Origin: Panthera uncia
Taxonomy: Eukaryota; Chordata; Mammalia; Carnivora; Felidae
Assembly (NCBI RefSeq): GCF_023721935.1
Contig: NW_026057580.1
Span: forward strand, 31,668,420 to 31,732,419
Direction of reading: 5' to 3'
DNA: 64,000 nucleotides
Shown: one piece after another, positions 36,890-46,529 of the stretch
How the letters are laid out: each line of letters starts with the position of its first letter
How positions within the stretch are numbered: position 1 is the stretch's first letter
Translations under genes and position numbers: made by a program
The notes under the pieces: generated by a model
The model's database searches: none
What the model was told of the DNA's origin: nothing
Seen by the model: only the letters and a program-made list of their open reading frames with translations

Positions 36890-37510
36890 ATCAATCAAGG
36901 AAGATATAAATAAATGGAGAGATATGCCATATCTATCCATAGAAGCCTCGCTGGTAAGATGTCAATTATCAACTTGATCTAGAGATTCAACATAATCCCA
37001 GTCGAAATCCCAGGATTGTTTTGTGGATATCAGCAAGCAGATTCTAAAATGTGTGTGAAAAGACAAAGGAACTAGAACAGCCAAATAGCTCTGAAAAATA
37101 ACCAAGTTGGAGAACTCATATTGCACAATTTTAAGACTCAATATAAACCTCCCGTAATCAAGGCAGTGTGATATTGAAGAAAGATGGAGACACAGGTCAA
37201 GAGATAGAACAGAGAATCCAGAAACTGACCCCATACACAAGCATCCTCACCCAACTTCTGATAATGACATATAGCCAACCTAACAGAAAAAGGGATATAG
37301 TCTTTCATCAAGTGTTACTGGAACAATTAAGTGTTCGTATGCAATAGTAATCAATGAACTAAGTAATTAATTGTTTAATTAGTCGGTTCATTGATTAATT
37401 AATTAAGAGAAGCCTTGACCTAAATTCATAACTTATACAAAAATTCACTCAAATGGATCATAGATGTAAGTGTAAAGTACAAAATTATAAAACTTTCATA
37501 AGAAAGAAGG
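36890..37510 (+). mobile_element. Old L1 ORF2 fragment, plus strand
   Basis: Plus-strand ORF2 3'-half phrases: aaatggagagatatgccata, agattcaacataatcccagt, ccaagttggagaactcata, aaggcagtgtgatattgaag, aaactgaccccatacac and ttcactcaaatggatcatag. All frames are broken. Orientation is opposite to the young L1 that carried it here. Confidence 0.75.
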
Positions 37511-37544
37511 AGTGATGTTGATTCATTGAATCATTCAATTAAAA

Positions 37545-37960
37545 CTTTTGGAGCATTTAGAGTGAGACAACACAGTCTACACCCGGAGGATCCACTAGTG
37601 AACAAAAGGAGCAAGGATCACTGTGACCTTGGTGCTTAATAGTCCAGTGGGGGGACTGACAAAGATAATGGAAATAGAAACTATGGTAGAGAATAATGAA
37701 TGGGGAAAAAAAGGAAATACATCTTGGAGAGGATATAAGAATTGGGGGAGGGGTGTGAAATAGTAGACAGGGTGAAATACTAGACATAGAGGGTCCTGCT
37801 GAAAAAGGTGTCAGTTGAATAAATACCTCAAGGAAATGAGAGAACTACCTGCTGACAGGAAGGTGATCTAGGCAGAAGGACCCATGAATTCCCCAAGGCA
37901 GGAGTGTGAACGTGTGTACTGATGGGAAGCAAGGAGGCCAGTATAGACAGAGAAACGAGG
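37545..37960 (+). repeat. Probable LINE-2 fragment
   Basis: ggatccactagtgaacaaaa, tggtgcttaatagtccagtg, ggaaatgagagaactacctg and ggcaggagtgtgaacgtg resemble the L2 3' region. Antisense frames here (84 codons or less) have no domain. Confidence 0.45.
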
Positions 37961-38400
37961 ATGAGAAGAAGGAGGAATAAAGAGGTGGAGGTTGTAGGTC
38001 AATGAGGAGAAAAAGAGGATGAGGGAGATAAGGATGTAAAGACTGCCAGCAATAGACAAGGTGAAGCCAAATCTGGTCATACCTGTTCCTCCGCTTCACA
38101 TTACCGGCTGCAGTTCTTTTTATTTTTTAATTGACATTTACTAAACTGTGTCTAGACCATGAAAAGCTAATTCTACTTGTAGCAACTAATTGAAGCAAGA
38201 AAATGGAACACCCTCAATGATCAATAGCAGTGTTTAAATAGGTTATGGCATGCTATGTGGCCTTTAAAATTCATAGCCCTGCAGAGCATTTATGACCTAA
38301 ATGCTCATATCACTAGATGACCGGAAATGGGATTCACAGCTACATACCTAATTTTGGTTAATGCATGTACATATACCTCTTCCCTGGCGATTATACCACA
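37961..38400. other. Unassigned sequence within the transduced segment
   Basis: Purine-rich to about 38,060, then AT-rich. Nothing recognised. Confidence 0.45.
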
Positions 38401-38423
38401 GTGTTAGAGGTGCTTACCTCCAG

Positions 38424-38638
38424 GGGCACCTGAATGGCTCAGTCGGTTAAGCATCTGGCTCCAGATTCCAGCTCAGTTATGATTCCACAGTGTGTAGGAC
38501 CAAGCTGCATATTAGGCTCTGCACTGACAGCGTGGAGCCTGCTTATGATTCTATCTCTCTCTCTCCTCCCATTGCTCACTCTTGCTCATCTCTCTCTCAT
38601 TCTCTCTCTCTGCCAAAAATACATAAACATAAAAAAAG
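38424..38638 (+). mobile_element. CAN-SINE within the transduced segment
   Basis: Head gggcacctgaatggctcagt, cggttaagcatctggctcc, ct-rich block, aaatacataaacat tail. Imperfect target-site duplication around 38,401-38,423 and 38,639-38,662 (shared tgctta and ctccag). Confidence 0.9.
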
Positions 38639-38903
38639 GTGTTTAGATATGCTTATCTCCAGGTGTTTGACTTATGACCATTTTTCTTTCTTTTTTATTT
38701 TTAATTTTCTAACTTTTCTGCCATAAACTTTAAGACTACCATAATCATAAAATAAAGTTTCAAATAAATGATTCAGTCTAGTATCATTTAAATAATAAAG
38801 TGTTTCAATTTCATAAATTTACTAGGTACATTCAACATATCAAGGATATTTTCAAATAGTCCAGTGTTAACGTTGCTAAGGTCTAGATTACAATGGGAGT
38901 CTA

Positions 38904-39078
38904 GGGATACCTGGGTAGCTGAGTCAGCTGAGTGTCCAACTTCTGCTCAGGTCATGATCTCACAATTTGTGAATACAAGCACCACACCAGACTCAGTGCT
39001 ATCAGCATAAAACTCACTTTGGATCATCTGTCCCCTCTGTTTGCCACTTCTCTGTTTGTGCTCTCTCTGTCTCAAAAT
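38904..39078 (+). mobile_element. Diverged CAN-SINE within the transduced segment
   Basis: gggatacctgggtagctgag, tctgctcaggtcatgatctc and ctctctctgtctcaaaatca. More diverged than most. Its tail meets that of the next, oppositely oriented SINE. Confidence 0.85.
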
Positions 39079-39103
39079 CAACATTATTATTTTTTTCATT
39101 GTT

Positions 39104-39163
39104 TTAATTTTTTTAATGTTGATCTATTTTTAAGAGAGAGAGAGAAAGAGTAAAAGCCGGGCC

Positions 39164-39212
<49 letters not shown>

Positions 39213-39312
39213 CCAAAATCCAAATCCGATTCCGGGCTCAAACTGATAGACTGTGAGATCATGACCTGACCTGAAGTCAGATGCCTGACTAACTGAGCCA
39301 CACAGGAGTCCA
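39104..39312 (-). mobile_element. CAN-SINE, minus strand, tail-to-tail with the previous copy
   Basis: Tail aatttttttaatgttgatc, long (GA)n at about 39,167-39,210, then gatcatgacctgacctgaag and head ending gccacacaggagtcc. It forms an inverted SINE pair with 38,904-39,078. Confidence 0.88.
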
Positions 39313-39671
39313 TAAAAACTGTGAATTTATAAGAAATTACATTTGTTTGAAAATCATATAATTGGCTTTATGCCATATGCTATTGGCTTTAGGAAAGATT
39401 TTAGTGAACAGATTCATCAACCCACTTACTCTAATTAATATATTAACTTCCAAAATATCATCTTCAGTTGTTCTGCTCCAGGACCACATCATATTAAACA
39501 CGAACAAACAAGCAAGCAAACCAACAAACAGACAGGCAAAGAAACAAACAAAACAAGAACTAGTAGCAAATCATGACGCATAATGATCCATCCCACTGTC
39601 AACTTTTGTTACTATTTTTTTGGCCAAAGAGCTTATTTCAAAGGATTCTATTGCTTTTAATACAGATGAAC
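39313..39671. other. Proximal part of the transduced flank
   Basis: No gene. Contains an (ACAA)n-like A/C-rich stretch at about 39,495-39,560. In the source locus this lay immediately downstream of the parent L1, so it is the best probe for finding the source. Confidence 0.6.
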
Positions 39672-39679
39672 TTTTTTTT

Positions 39680-39942
39680 TATTTTTTTTTATTTTTTAAT
39701 ATATGAAATTTACTGTCAAATTGGTTTCCATACAACACCCAGTGCTCATCCCAAAAGGTGCCCTCCTCAATACCCATCACCCACCCTGCCCTCCCTCCCA
39801 CCCTGCCCTCCCTCCCACCCCCCATCAACCCTCAATTTGTTCTCAGTTTTTAACAGTCTCTTATGCTTTGGCTCTCTCCCACTCTAACCTCTTTTTTTTT
39901 TTTTTTTTCCTTCCCCTCCCCCATGGGTTTCTGTTATGTTTC
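39680..39942 (-). other. L1 3' UTR with G-rich tract
   Basis: Begins after the ORF2 stop. On the sense strand it carries (GGGAGGGAGGGCAGGGT)-type runs (plus-strand 39,782-39,830) with a 17-bp unit present twice, then the felid L1 end phrase that corresponds to plus-strand catacaacacccagtgctca. An internal A-run (plus-strand T18 at about 39,892-39,909) lies near the ORF2 end. Confidence 0.85.
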
Positions 39943-42900
39943 TCAGGATCCACATAAGAGTGAAACCATATGGTATCTGTCTTTCTCTGTATGGCTTATT
40001 TCACTTAGCATCACACTCTCCAGTTCCATCCATGTTGCTACAAAAGGCCATATTTCATTTTTTCTCATTGCCACGTAGTATTCCATTGTGTATATAAACC
40101 ACAATTTCTTTATCCATGCATCAGTTGATGGACATTTAGGCTCTTTCCATAATTTGGCTATTGTTGAGAGTGCTGCTATAAACATTGGGGTACAGGTGCC
40201 CCTATGCATCAGTACTCCTGTATCCCTTGCATAAATTCCTAGCAGTGCTATTGCTGGGTCATAGGGTAGGTCTATTTTTAATTTTCTGAGGAAACTCCAC
40301 ACCGCTTTCCAGAGCGGCTGCACCAATTTGCATTCCCACCAACAGTGCAAGAGGGTTCCTGTTTCTCCACATCCTCTCCAGCATCTATAGTCTCCTGATT
40401 TCTTCATTTTGGCCACTCTGACTGGCGTGAGGTGATATCTGAGTGTGGTTTTGATTTGTATTTCCCTGATAAGGAGCGACGTTGAACATCTTTTCATGTG
40501 CCTGTTGGCCATCCGGATGTCTTCTTTAGAGAAGTGTCTATTCATGTTTTCTGCCCATTTCTTCACTGGGTTATTTGTTTTTCGGGTGTGGAGTTTGATG
40601 AGCTCTTTATAGATTTTGGATACTAGCCCTTTGTCCGATGTGTCATTTGCAAATATCTTTTCCCATTCCGTTGGTTGCCTTTTAGTTTTGTTGGTTGTTT
40701 CCTTTGCTGTGCAGAAGCTTTTTATCTTCATAAGGTCCCAGTAATTCACTTTTGCTTTTAATTCCCTTGCCTTTGGGGATGTGCCGAGTAAGAGATTGCT
40801 ACGGCTGAGGTCAGAGAGGTCTTTTCCTGCTTTCTCCTCTAGGGTTTTGATGGTTTCCTGTCTCACATTCAGGTCCTTTATCCATTTTGAGTTTATTTTT
40901 GTGAATGGTGTGAGAAAGTGGTCTAGTTTCAACCTTCTGCATGTTGCTGTCCAGTTCTCCCAGCACCATTTGTTAAAGAGACTGTCTTTTTTCCATTGGA
41001 AGTTCTTTCCTGCTTTGTCAAAGATGAGTTGGCCATACGTTTGTGGGTCTAGTTCTGGGGTTTCTATTCTATTCCATTGGTCTATGTGTCTGTTTTTATG
41101 CCAATACCATGTTGACTTGATGATGACAGCTTTGTAGTAGAGGCTAAAGTCTGGGATTGTGATGCCTCCTGCTTTGGTCTTCTTCTTCAAAATTACTTTG
41201 GCTATTCGGGGCCTTTTGTGGTTCCATATGAATTTTAGGATGGCTTGTTCTAGTTTCGAGAAGAATGCTGGTGTAATTTTGATTGGGATTGCACTGAATG
41301 TGTAGATAGCTTTGGGTAGTATTGACATTTTGACAATATTTATTCTTCCAATCCATGGGCAGGGAATGTCTTTCCATTTCTTTATATCTTCTTCAATTAC
41401 CTGCATAAGCTTTCTATAGTTTTCAGCATACAGATCTTTTACATCTTTGGTTAGATTTATTCCTAGGTATTTTATGCTTCTTGGTGCAATTGTGAATGGG
41501 ATCAGTTTCTTCATTTGTCTTTCTGTTGCTTCATTGTTAGTGTATAAGAATGCAACTGATTTCTGCACATTGATTTTGTATCCTGCAACTTTGCTGAATT
41601 CATGTATCAGTTCTAGCAGACTTTTGGTGGAGTCTATCGGATTTTCCATGTATAATATCATGTCATCTGCAAAAAGCGAAAGCTTGACTTCGTTTTTGCC
41701 AATTTTGATGCCTTTGATTTCCTTTTGTTGTCTGATTGCTGATGCTAGAACTTCCAGCACTATATTAAACAACAGCGGTGACAGTGGGCATCCCTGTCGT
41801 GTTCCTGATCTCAGGGAAAAAGCTCTCAGTTTTTCCCCGTTGAGGATGATGTTAGCTGTGGGCTTTTCATAAATGGCCTTTATGATCTTTAAGTATGTTC
41901 CTTCTATCCCGACTTTCTCAAGGGTTTTTATTAAGAAAGGGTGCTGGATTTTGTCAAAGGCCTTTTCTGCATCGATTGACAGGATCATATGGTTCTTCTC
42001 TTTTTTTTTGTTAATGTGATGTATCACGTTGATCGATTTGCGAATGTTGAACCAGCCCTGCATCCCAGGAATGAATCCCACTTGATCATGGTGAATAATT
42101 CTTTTTATATGCTGTTGAATTCGATTTGCTAGTATCTTATTAAGAATTTTTGCATCCATATTCATCAGGGATATTGGCCTGTAGTTCTCTTTTTTTACTG
42201 GGTCTCTGTCTGGTTTAGGAATCAAAGTAATACTGGCTTCATAGAATGAGTCTGGAAGTTTTCCTTCCCTTTCTATTTCTTGGAATAGCTTGAGAAGGAT
42301 AGGTATTATCTCTGCTTTAAATGTCTGGTAGAACTCCCCTGGGAAGCCATCTGGTCCTGGACTCTTATTTGTTGGGAGATTTTTGATAACCGATTCAATT
42401 TCTTCGCTGGTTATGGGTCTGTTCAAGCTTTCTATTTCCTCCTGATTGAGTTTTGGAAGAGTGTGGGTGTTTAGAAATTTGTCCATTTCTTCCAGGTTGT
42501 CCAATTTGCTGGCATATAATTTTTCATAGTACTCCCTGATAATTGTTTGTATCTCTGAGGGATTGGTTGTAATCATTCCATTTTCATTCATGATTTTATC
42601 TATTTGGGTCATCTCCCTTTTCTTTTTGAGAAGCCTGGCTAGAGGTTTGTCAATTTTGTTTATTTTTTCAAAAAACCAACTCTTGGTTTCGTTGATCTGC
42701 TCTACAGTTTTTTTTAGATTCTATATTGTTTATTTCTGCTCTGATCTTTATTATTTCTCTTCTTCTGCTGGGTTTAGGCTGCCTTTGCTGTTCTGCTTCT
42801 ATTTCCTTTAGGTGTGCTGTTAGATTTTGTATTTGGGATTTTTCTTGTTTCTTGAGATAGGCCTGGATTGCAATGTATTTTCCTCTCAGGACTGCCTTCG

Positions 42901-43766
42901 CTGCATCCCAAAGCGTTTGGATTGTTGTATTTTCATTTTCGTTTGTTTCCATGTATATTTTAATTTCTTCTCTAATTGCCTGGTTGACCCACTCATTCGT
43001 TAGTAGGGTGTTCTTTAACCTCCATGCTTTTGGAGGTTTACAGACTTTTTCCTGTGGTTGATTTCAAGCTTCATAGCATTGTGGTCTGAAAGTATGCATG
43101 GTATAATTTCAATTCTTGTAAACTTATGAAGGGCTGTTTTGTGACCCAGTATATGATCTATCTTGGAGAATGTTCCATGTGCACTCGAGAAGAAGGTATA
43201 TTCTGTTGCTTTGGGATGCAGAGTTCTAAATATATCTGTCAAGTCCATCTGATCCAATGTATCATTCAGGGCCCTTGTTTCTTTATTGACTGTGTGTCTA
43301 GATGATCTATCCATTTCTGTAAGTGGGGTGTTAAAGTCCCCTGCAATGACCACATTCTTATCAATAAGGTTGCTTATGTTTATGAGTAATTGTTTTATAT
43401 ATCTGGGGGCTCAGGTATTTGGCGCATAGACATTTATAATAGTTAGCTCTTCCTGGTGGATAGACCCTGTGATTATTATATAATGCCCTTCTTCATCTCT
43501 TGTTACAGCCTTTAATTTAAAGTCTAGTTTGTCTATATAAGTATGGCTACTCCAGCTTTCTTTTGGCTTCCAGTAGCATGACAAATAGTTCTCCATCCCC
43601 TCACTCTCAATCTAAAGGTGTCCTCAGATCTAAAATGAGTCTCTTGTAGACAGCAAATAGATGGGTCTTGTTTTTTTATCCATTCTGATACCCTATGTCT
43701 TTTAGTTGGCGCATTTAATCCATTCACATTCAGTGTTATTATAGAAAGATATGGGTTTAGAGTCAT
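39943..43766 (-). pseudogene. L1 ORF2 (endonuclease-reverse transcriptase), disrupted
   Basis: ORF2p nicks target DNA and reverse-transcribes L1 RNA. The natural start is the ATG at 43,764-43,766 (MTLNPYLSIITLNVNG), 50 nt after the ORF1 stop. The apurinic-type endonuclease is recognisable from LNVNGLNAPTKRHRVSEW, CLQETHF, GDFNTPL, SKIDHILG and SDHNAMKLEI. The reverse transcriptase keeps LSIDAEKAFDKIQH and the catalytic FADD motif (residues 314-317 of the 889-codon open stretch 39,943-42,612). The C-terminal Cys/His cluster CWRGCGETGTLLHCWWEC is present. Four lesions are visible: a 1-bp deletion near 43,535 and an in-frame TGA at 43,411-43,413 in the endonuclease, then frameshifts near 43,040 and at the T8 run 42,708-42,715 between endonuclease and RT. 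The rest, from just upstream of RT to the natural stop, is open. No intact ORF2 product is possible from this copy. Confidence 0.93.
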
Positions 43767-43816
43767 TGTGATGTCTGTATGTTTTATGCTTGTAGTGATG
43801 TCTCTGGTACTTTGTC

Positions 43817-44710
43817 TCACAGGATCCCCCTTAGGATCTCTTGTAGGGCTGGTTTCGTGGTGACAAATTCCTTCAGTTTTTGTTTGTTTGGGAAGACCTT
43901 TATCTCTCCTTCTATTCTAAATGACAGACTTGCTGGATAAAGGATTCTCGGCTGCATATTTTTTCTGTTTAGCACACTGTAGATATCGTGCCAAGCCTTT
44001 CTGGCCTGCCAAGTTTCAAAGGAGAGATCAGTCACGAGTCTTATAGGTCTCCCTTTATAAGTGAGGGCACGTTTATCCCTTGCTGCTTTCAGAATTCTCT
44101 CTTTATCCTTGTATTTTGCCAGTTTCACTATGATATGTCGTGCAGAAGATCGATTCAAGTTACGTCTGAAGGGAGTTCTCTGTGCCTCTTGGATTTCAAT
44201 GCCTTTTTCCTTCCCCAGTTCAGGGAAGTTCTCAGCTATAATTTGTTCAAGTACCCCTTCAGCACCTTTCCCTCTCTCTTCCTCCTCTGGGATACCAATT
44301 ATGCGTATATTATTTTTTTTTAGTGTATCACTTAGTTCTCTAATTTTCCCCTCATACTCCTGGATTTTTTTATCTCTCTTTCTTTCAGCTTCCTCTTTCT
44401 CCATAACTTTATCTTCTAGTTCACCTATTCTCTCCTCTGCCTCTTCAAGCCGAGCCATCGTGGTTTCCATTTTGTTTTGCATTTCGTTTAAGGCGTTTTT
44501 CAACTCCTCGTGACTGTTCCTTAGTCCCTCGATCTTTGTGGCAAGAGATTCTCTGCTGTCCTGTATACTGTTTTCAAGCCCAGCGATTAATTTTATGACT
44601 ATTATTCTAAATTCACTTTCTGTTATATTATTTAAATCCTTTTTGATCAGTTCATTAGCTGTTGTTATTTCCTGGAGATTCTTCTGGGGGGAATTCTTCC
44701 GTTTGGTCAT
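43817..44710 (-). CDS. L1 ORF1 (RNA-binding chaperone), intact
   Basis: ORF1p is the trimeric RNA-binding protein that coats L1 RNA in the cytoplasmic ribonucleoprotein. The best start is the ATG at 44,708-44,710 (MTKRKNSPQKN); the frame stays open 13 codons upstream, but only from GTG. The product is 297 residues, near the usual L1 ORF1 length. A long heptad-rich coiled coil spans about residues 45-132 (EELKNALNEMQNKMETTMARL region). An RRM-like domain spans about 133-228 (NNIRIIGIPE, then ARHIIVKLAKYKDKERI). The C-terminal domain (about 229-297) includes RILYPASLSFRIEGEIKVF and FVTTKPALQEIL. Stop TGA at 43,817-43,819. No stop or frameshift is visible. It is probably silent unless the L1 promoter is active. 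Confidence 0.92.
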   Translation of the reverse strand: MTKRKNSPQKNLQEITTANELIKKDLNNITESEFRIIVIKLIAGLENSIQDSRESLATKIEGLRNSHEELKNALNEMQNKMETTMARLEEAEERIGELEDKVMEKEEAERKRDKKIQEYEGKIRELSDTLKKNNIRIIGIPEEEERGKGAEGVLEQIIAENFPELGKEKGIEIQEAQRTPFRRNLNRSSARHIIVKLAKYKDKERILKAARDKRALTYKGRPIRLVTDLSFETWQARKAWHDIYSVLNRKNMQPRILYPASLSFRIEGEIKVFPNKQKLKEFVTTKPALQEILRGIL

Positions 44711-45638
44711 TTTGGAGAGTCCCTGGCGTGGTGAGGACCTGCAGTGCACTTTCCCTGTGCTGTGGTGTATAACTGGAGTTAGTGGGCGGGGCCGCAGTCC
44801 GACCCGATGTCTGCCCCCAGCCCACCGCTGGGGCCACAGTCAGACTGGTGTGTGCCTTCTCTTCCCCTCTCCTAGGGGCGGGATTCACTGTGGGGTGGCG
44901 TGTCCCGTCTGGGCTACTTGCACACTGCCAGGCTTGTGTTGCTGGGGATCTGGGGTATTAGCTGGGGTGGGTAGGCAAGGTGCACGGGGGCTGGAGGGGC
45001 AGGCTTAGCTCGCTTCTCCTTAGGTGATCCACTTCAGGAGGAGCCCTGTGGCAGCGGGAGGGAGTCAGATCCGCTGCCGGAGGTTTGGCTCCGCAGAAGC
45101 ACAGAGTTGGGTGTTTGCGCGGAGCGAGCAAGTTCCCTGGCAGGAACTGGTTCCCTTTGGGATTTTGGCTGGGGGATGGGCGGGGGAGATGGCGCTGGCG
45201 CCTTTGTTCCCCGCCAAGCTGAGCTCTGTCGTCCGGGGGCTCAGCAGCTCTCCCTCCCTTTGTCCTCCAGCCTTCCCGCTTTCCGAGCAGAGCTGTTAAC
45301 TTATGACCTCCCAGACGCTAAGTCGCGCTTGCTGTCGGAACACAGTCTGTCCGGCCCCTCCGCTTTTGCCAGCCAGACTCGGGGGCTCTGCTTGGCCGGC
45401 GAGCCGCCCCTCCGCCCCGGCTCCCTCCCGCCAGTCCGTGGAGCGCGCACCGCCTCGCCGCCCTTCCTACCCTCTTCCGTGGGCCTCTAGTCTGCGCTTG
45501 ACTCCGGAGACTCCCTTCTGCTAATCCTCTGGCGGTTTTCTGGGTTCTTTAGGCAGGTGTAGGTGGAATCTAAGTGATCGGCAGGACGCGTTGTGAGCCC
45601 CGCGTCCTCCTACGCCGCCATCTTCCGGAACCTCCAGC
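44711..45638 (-). promoter_or_regulatory. L1 5' UTR / internal Pol II promoter, CpG-rich
   Basis: GC- and CpG-rich, densest at about 45,020-45,610, against AT-rich surroundings. At the sense-strand start, just inside the duplication, plus-strand gccgccatcttccgg (45,614-45,628) reads as CCGGAAGATGGCGGC on the sense strand. That is an overlapping ETS-like core (CCGGAAG) and YY1-like motif (AAGATGGCGGC). In other mammals a YY1 site at the L1 5' end positions transcription initiation. Activity is inferred; CpG methylation would be expected to silence it. Open plus-strand frames of up to 156 codons here are by-products of high GC. Confidence 0.8.
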
Positions 45639-45654
45639 ACCTTACATTTTTTTA

Positions 45655-46085
45655 AAACCATCTTAGTAGAAAGATCAAGACAGAAAAACTTCGCTTACTT
45701 ACAGCATTGGTGAGTTTTATTTTTCTATTATCTATGTTTGATAGTATAACATTTTTAGGGTTCTGTATTTAGTCAAATCACCTCTAACTACTCATTCTGC
45801 AAAAGCTCAAGGCTTTATCCCTCCTCTTCACATGGTAAATGCCTACTGGGAACTCTGCAGCATAAGTGCATATACTTCCCCCTCTAGTTTTCTTTCCAAC
45901 TTTGTTTGAGGTCCTAGGTATTCCCAAACTTTTCATGAGTACATCTATGTAGTATTAAAGAATATGGTCTTTGTTTTTTCATCATTTCTAGGTGTTCTGA
46001 AACAGGAAGTTATTTAAGTTCTCTAATCTACCCTACTTTTTTTTTTAATAGACCATTCTCTTTGATTTTATTAAAGTTATCGCTA
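45655..46085. other. Unassigned sequence flanking the young L1
   Basis: The pre-insertion flank. It begins aaaccatcttagtagaaag and would have joined the sequence ending at 36,684 before the L1 arrived. Nothing else recognised. Confidence 0.5.
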
Positions 46086-46100
46086 AGGGATGATACTTGA

Positions 46101-46321
46101 AGGTGTCTGGGTAGCTCAATCTGTTAAGCATCTGACTTTTGCTCAGGTCGTGATCTCATGGTTCATGAGTTCAAGCCCTGCATTGGACTCTGTGCTGAGA
46201 GCAGAGACAGATCCTCTATCTCCTTCTCTCTCTCTGCCCCTCCCCTGCTTGCATTCTCTCTCTCAAAGTAAAACAAACAAACAAACAAAAAAACAAAAAC
46301 AAACAAAAAAAAAACATTTAA
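46101..46321 (+). mobile_element. CAN-SINE
   Basis: Head aggtgtctgggtagctcaat, gctcaggtcgtgatctcatg, ct-rich block and an unusually long (AAAC)n/A-rich tail. Target-site duplication agggatgatacttga (46,086-46,100) and agggctgatacttga (46,322-46,336), one mismatch. Confidence 0.93.
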
Positions 46322-46529
46322 AGGGCTGATACTTGATGCCATGCCTAGAATTGCCTTCTCATTTACTTATTCCTCAAAACTCAGACTTGCCTGGCCTACT
46401 TGTAAGCTTCCTGCTATTTTATGTGTTGCAAAATCCCCCTCTTCAAAAAATATATCCTTGTTTTTGTATAGAAACCTAATATCTTAATTATGAGAACAAT
46501 TAAAGCCACATTTTCCATTTCTTTCTTTT
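46322..46529. other. Unassigned short intergenic stretch
   Basis: Nothing recognised. Confidence 0.45.

Larger units (their letters stand above)
36721..39671 (-). repeat. 3'-transduced source-locus segment
   Basis: This 2,951-bp segment lies between the L1's own tail and the terminal A-tail. It contains a plus-strand old L1 piece (36,890-37,510), an L2-like stretch and three CAN-SINEs, showing that it was ordinary repeat-rich genomic DNA at the source locus before capture. The AATAAA about 20 nt before the terminal tail is where the read-through transcript would have been processed. It is long compared with most described L1 transductions. Confidence 0.8.
39672..45638 (-). mobile_element. 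Full-length felid L1 body
   Basis: About 5.97 kb on the minus strand with all parts present: CpG-rich 5' UTR (44,711-45,638), ORF1 (43,817-44,710), a 50-nt spacer, ORF2 (39,943-43,766, disrupted), a 3' UTR of about 240 bp with a G-rich sense tract, and an A-rich tail. L1 retrotransposes by target-primed reverse transcription. With ORF2 broken this copy cannot now encode its own machinery. The few lesions suggest a recent insertion. Confidence 0.95.
36685..45654 (-). mobile_element. Young L1 with about 2.95-kb 3' transduction (whole insertion with target-site duplications)
   Basis: A perfect 16-bp direct repeat (accttacattttttta) sits at 36,685-36,700 and 45,639-45,654. Read on the minus strand, the upstream junction is TTTT/AAAAAAATGTAAGG, a canonical L1 endonuclease site. 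The order from there is: L1 5' UTR (45,638 downward), ORF1, ORF2, 3' UTR, and the L1's own A-rich tail (about 39,671-39,698). Then come about 2.95 kb of non-L1 flanking DNA, an AATAAA (plus-strand TTTATT, 36,741-36,746), about 20 nt of spacer, a terminal A-tail (36,701-36,722) and the second duplication. No duplication was found directly flanking the L1 body. A single insertion of about 8.9 kb carrying source-locus DNA explains all of this. Confidence 0.85.

Noticed and set aside
36701..39671. Alternative: segment 36.7-39.7 kb is an independent retroposed copy next to the L1
   Set aside because: No target-site duplication separates it from the L1. The only matching duplication spans both, and the L1 tail leads straight into it in the same orientation.
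43988..45008. Plus-strand open frames of 111-156 codons over the L1 ORF1 and 5' UTR
   Set aside because: They are antisense to the ORF1 coiled coil (serine/leucine-rich mirror of a lysine/glutamate-rich helix) or by-products of CpG-rich UTR; no domain.
45024..45524. GC-rich island as a host gene promoter with first exon
   Set aside because: It lies wholly within the L1 5' UTR, bounded by the L1 start motif and the target-site duplication. No splice donor linked to a host frame is evident.
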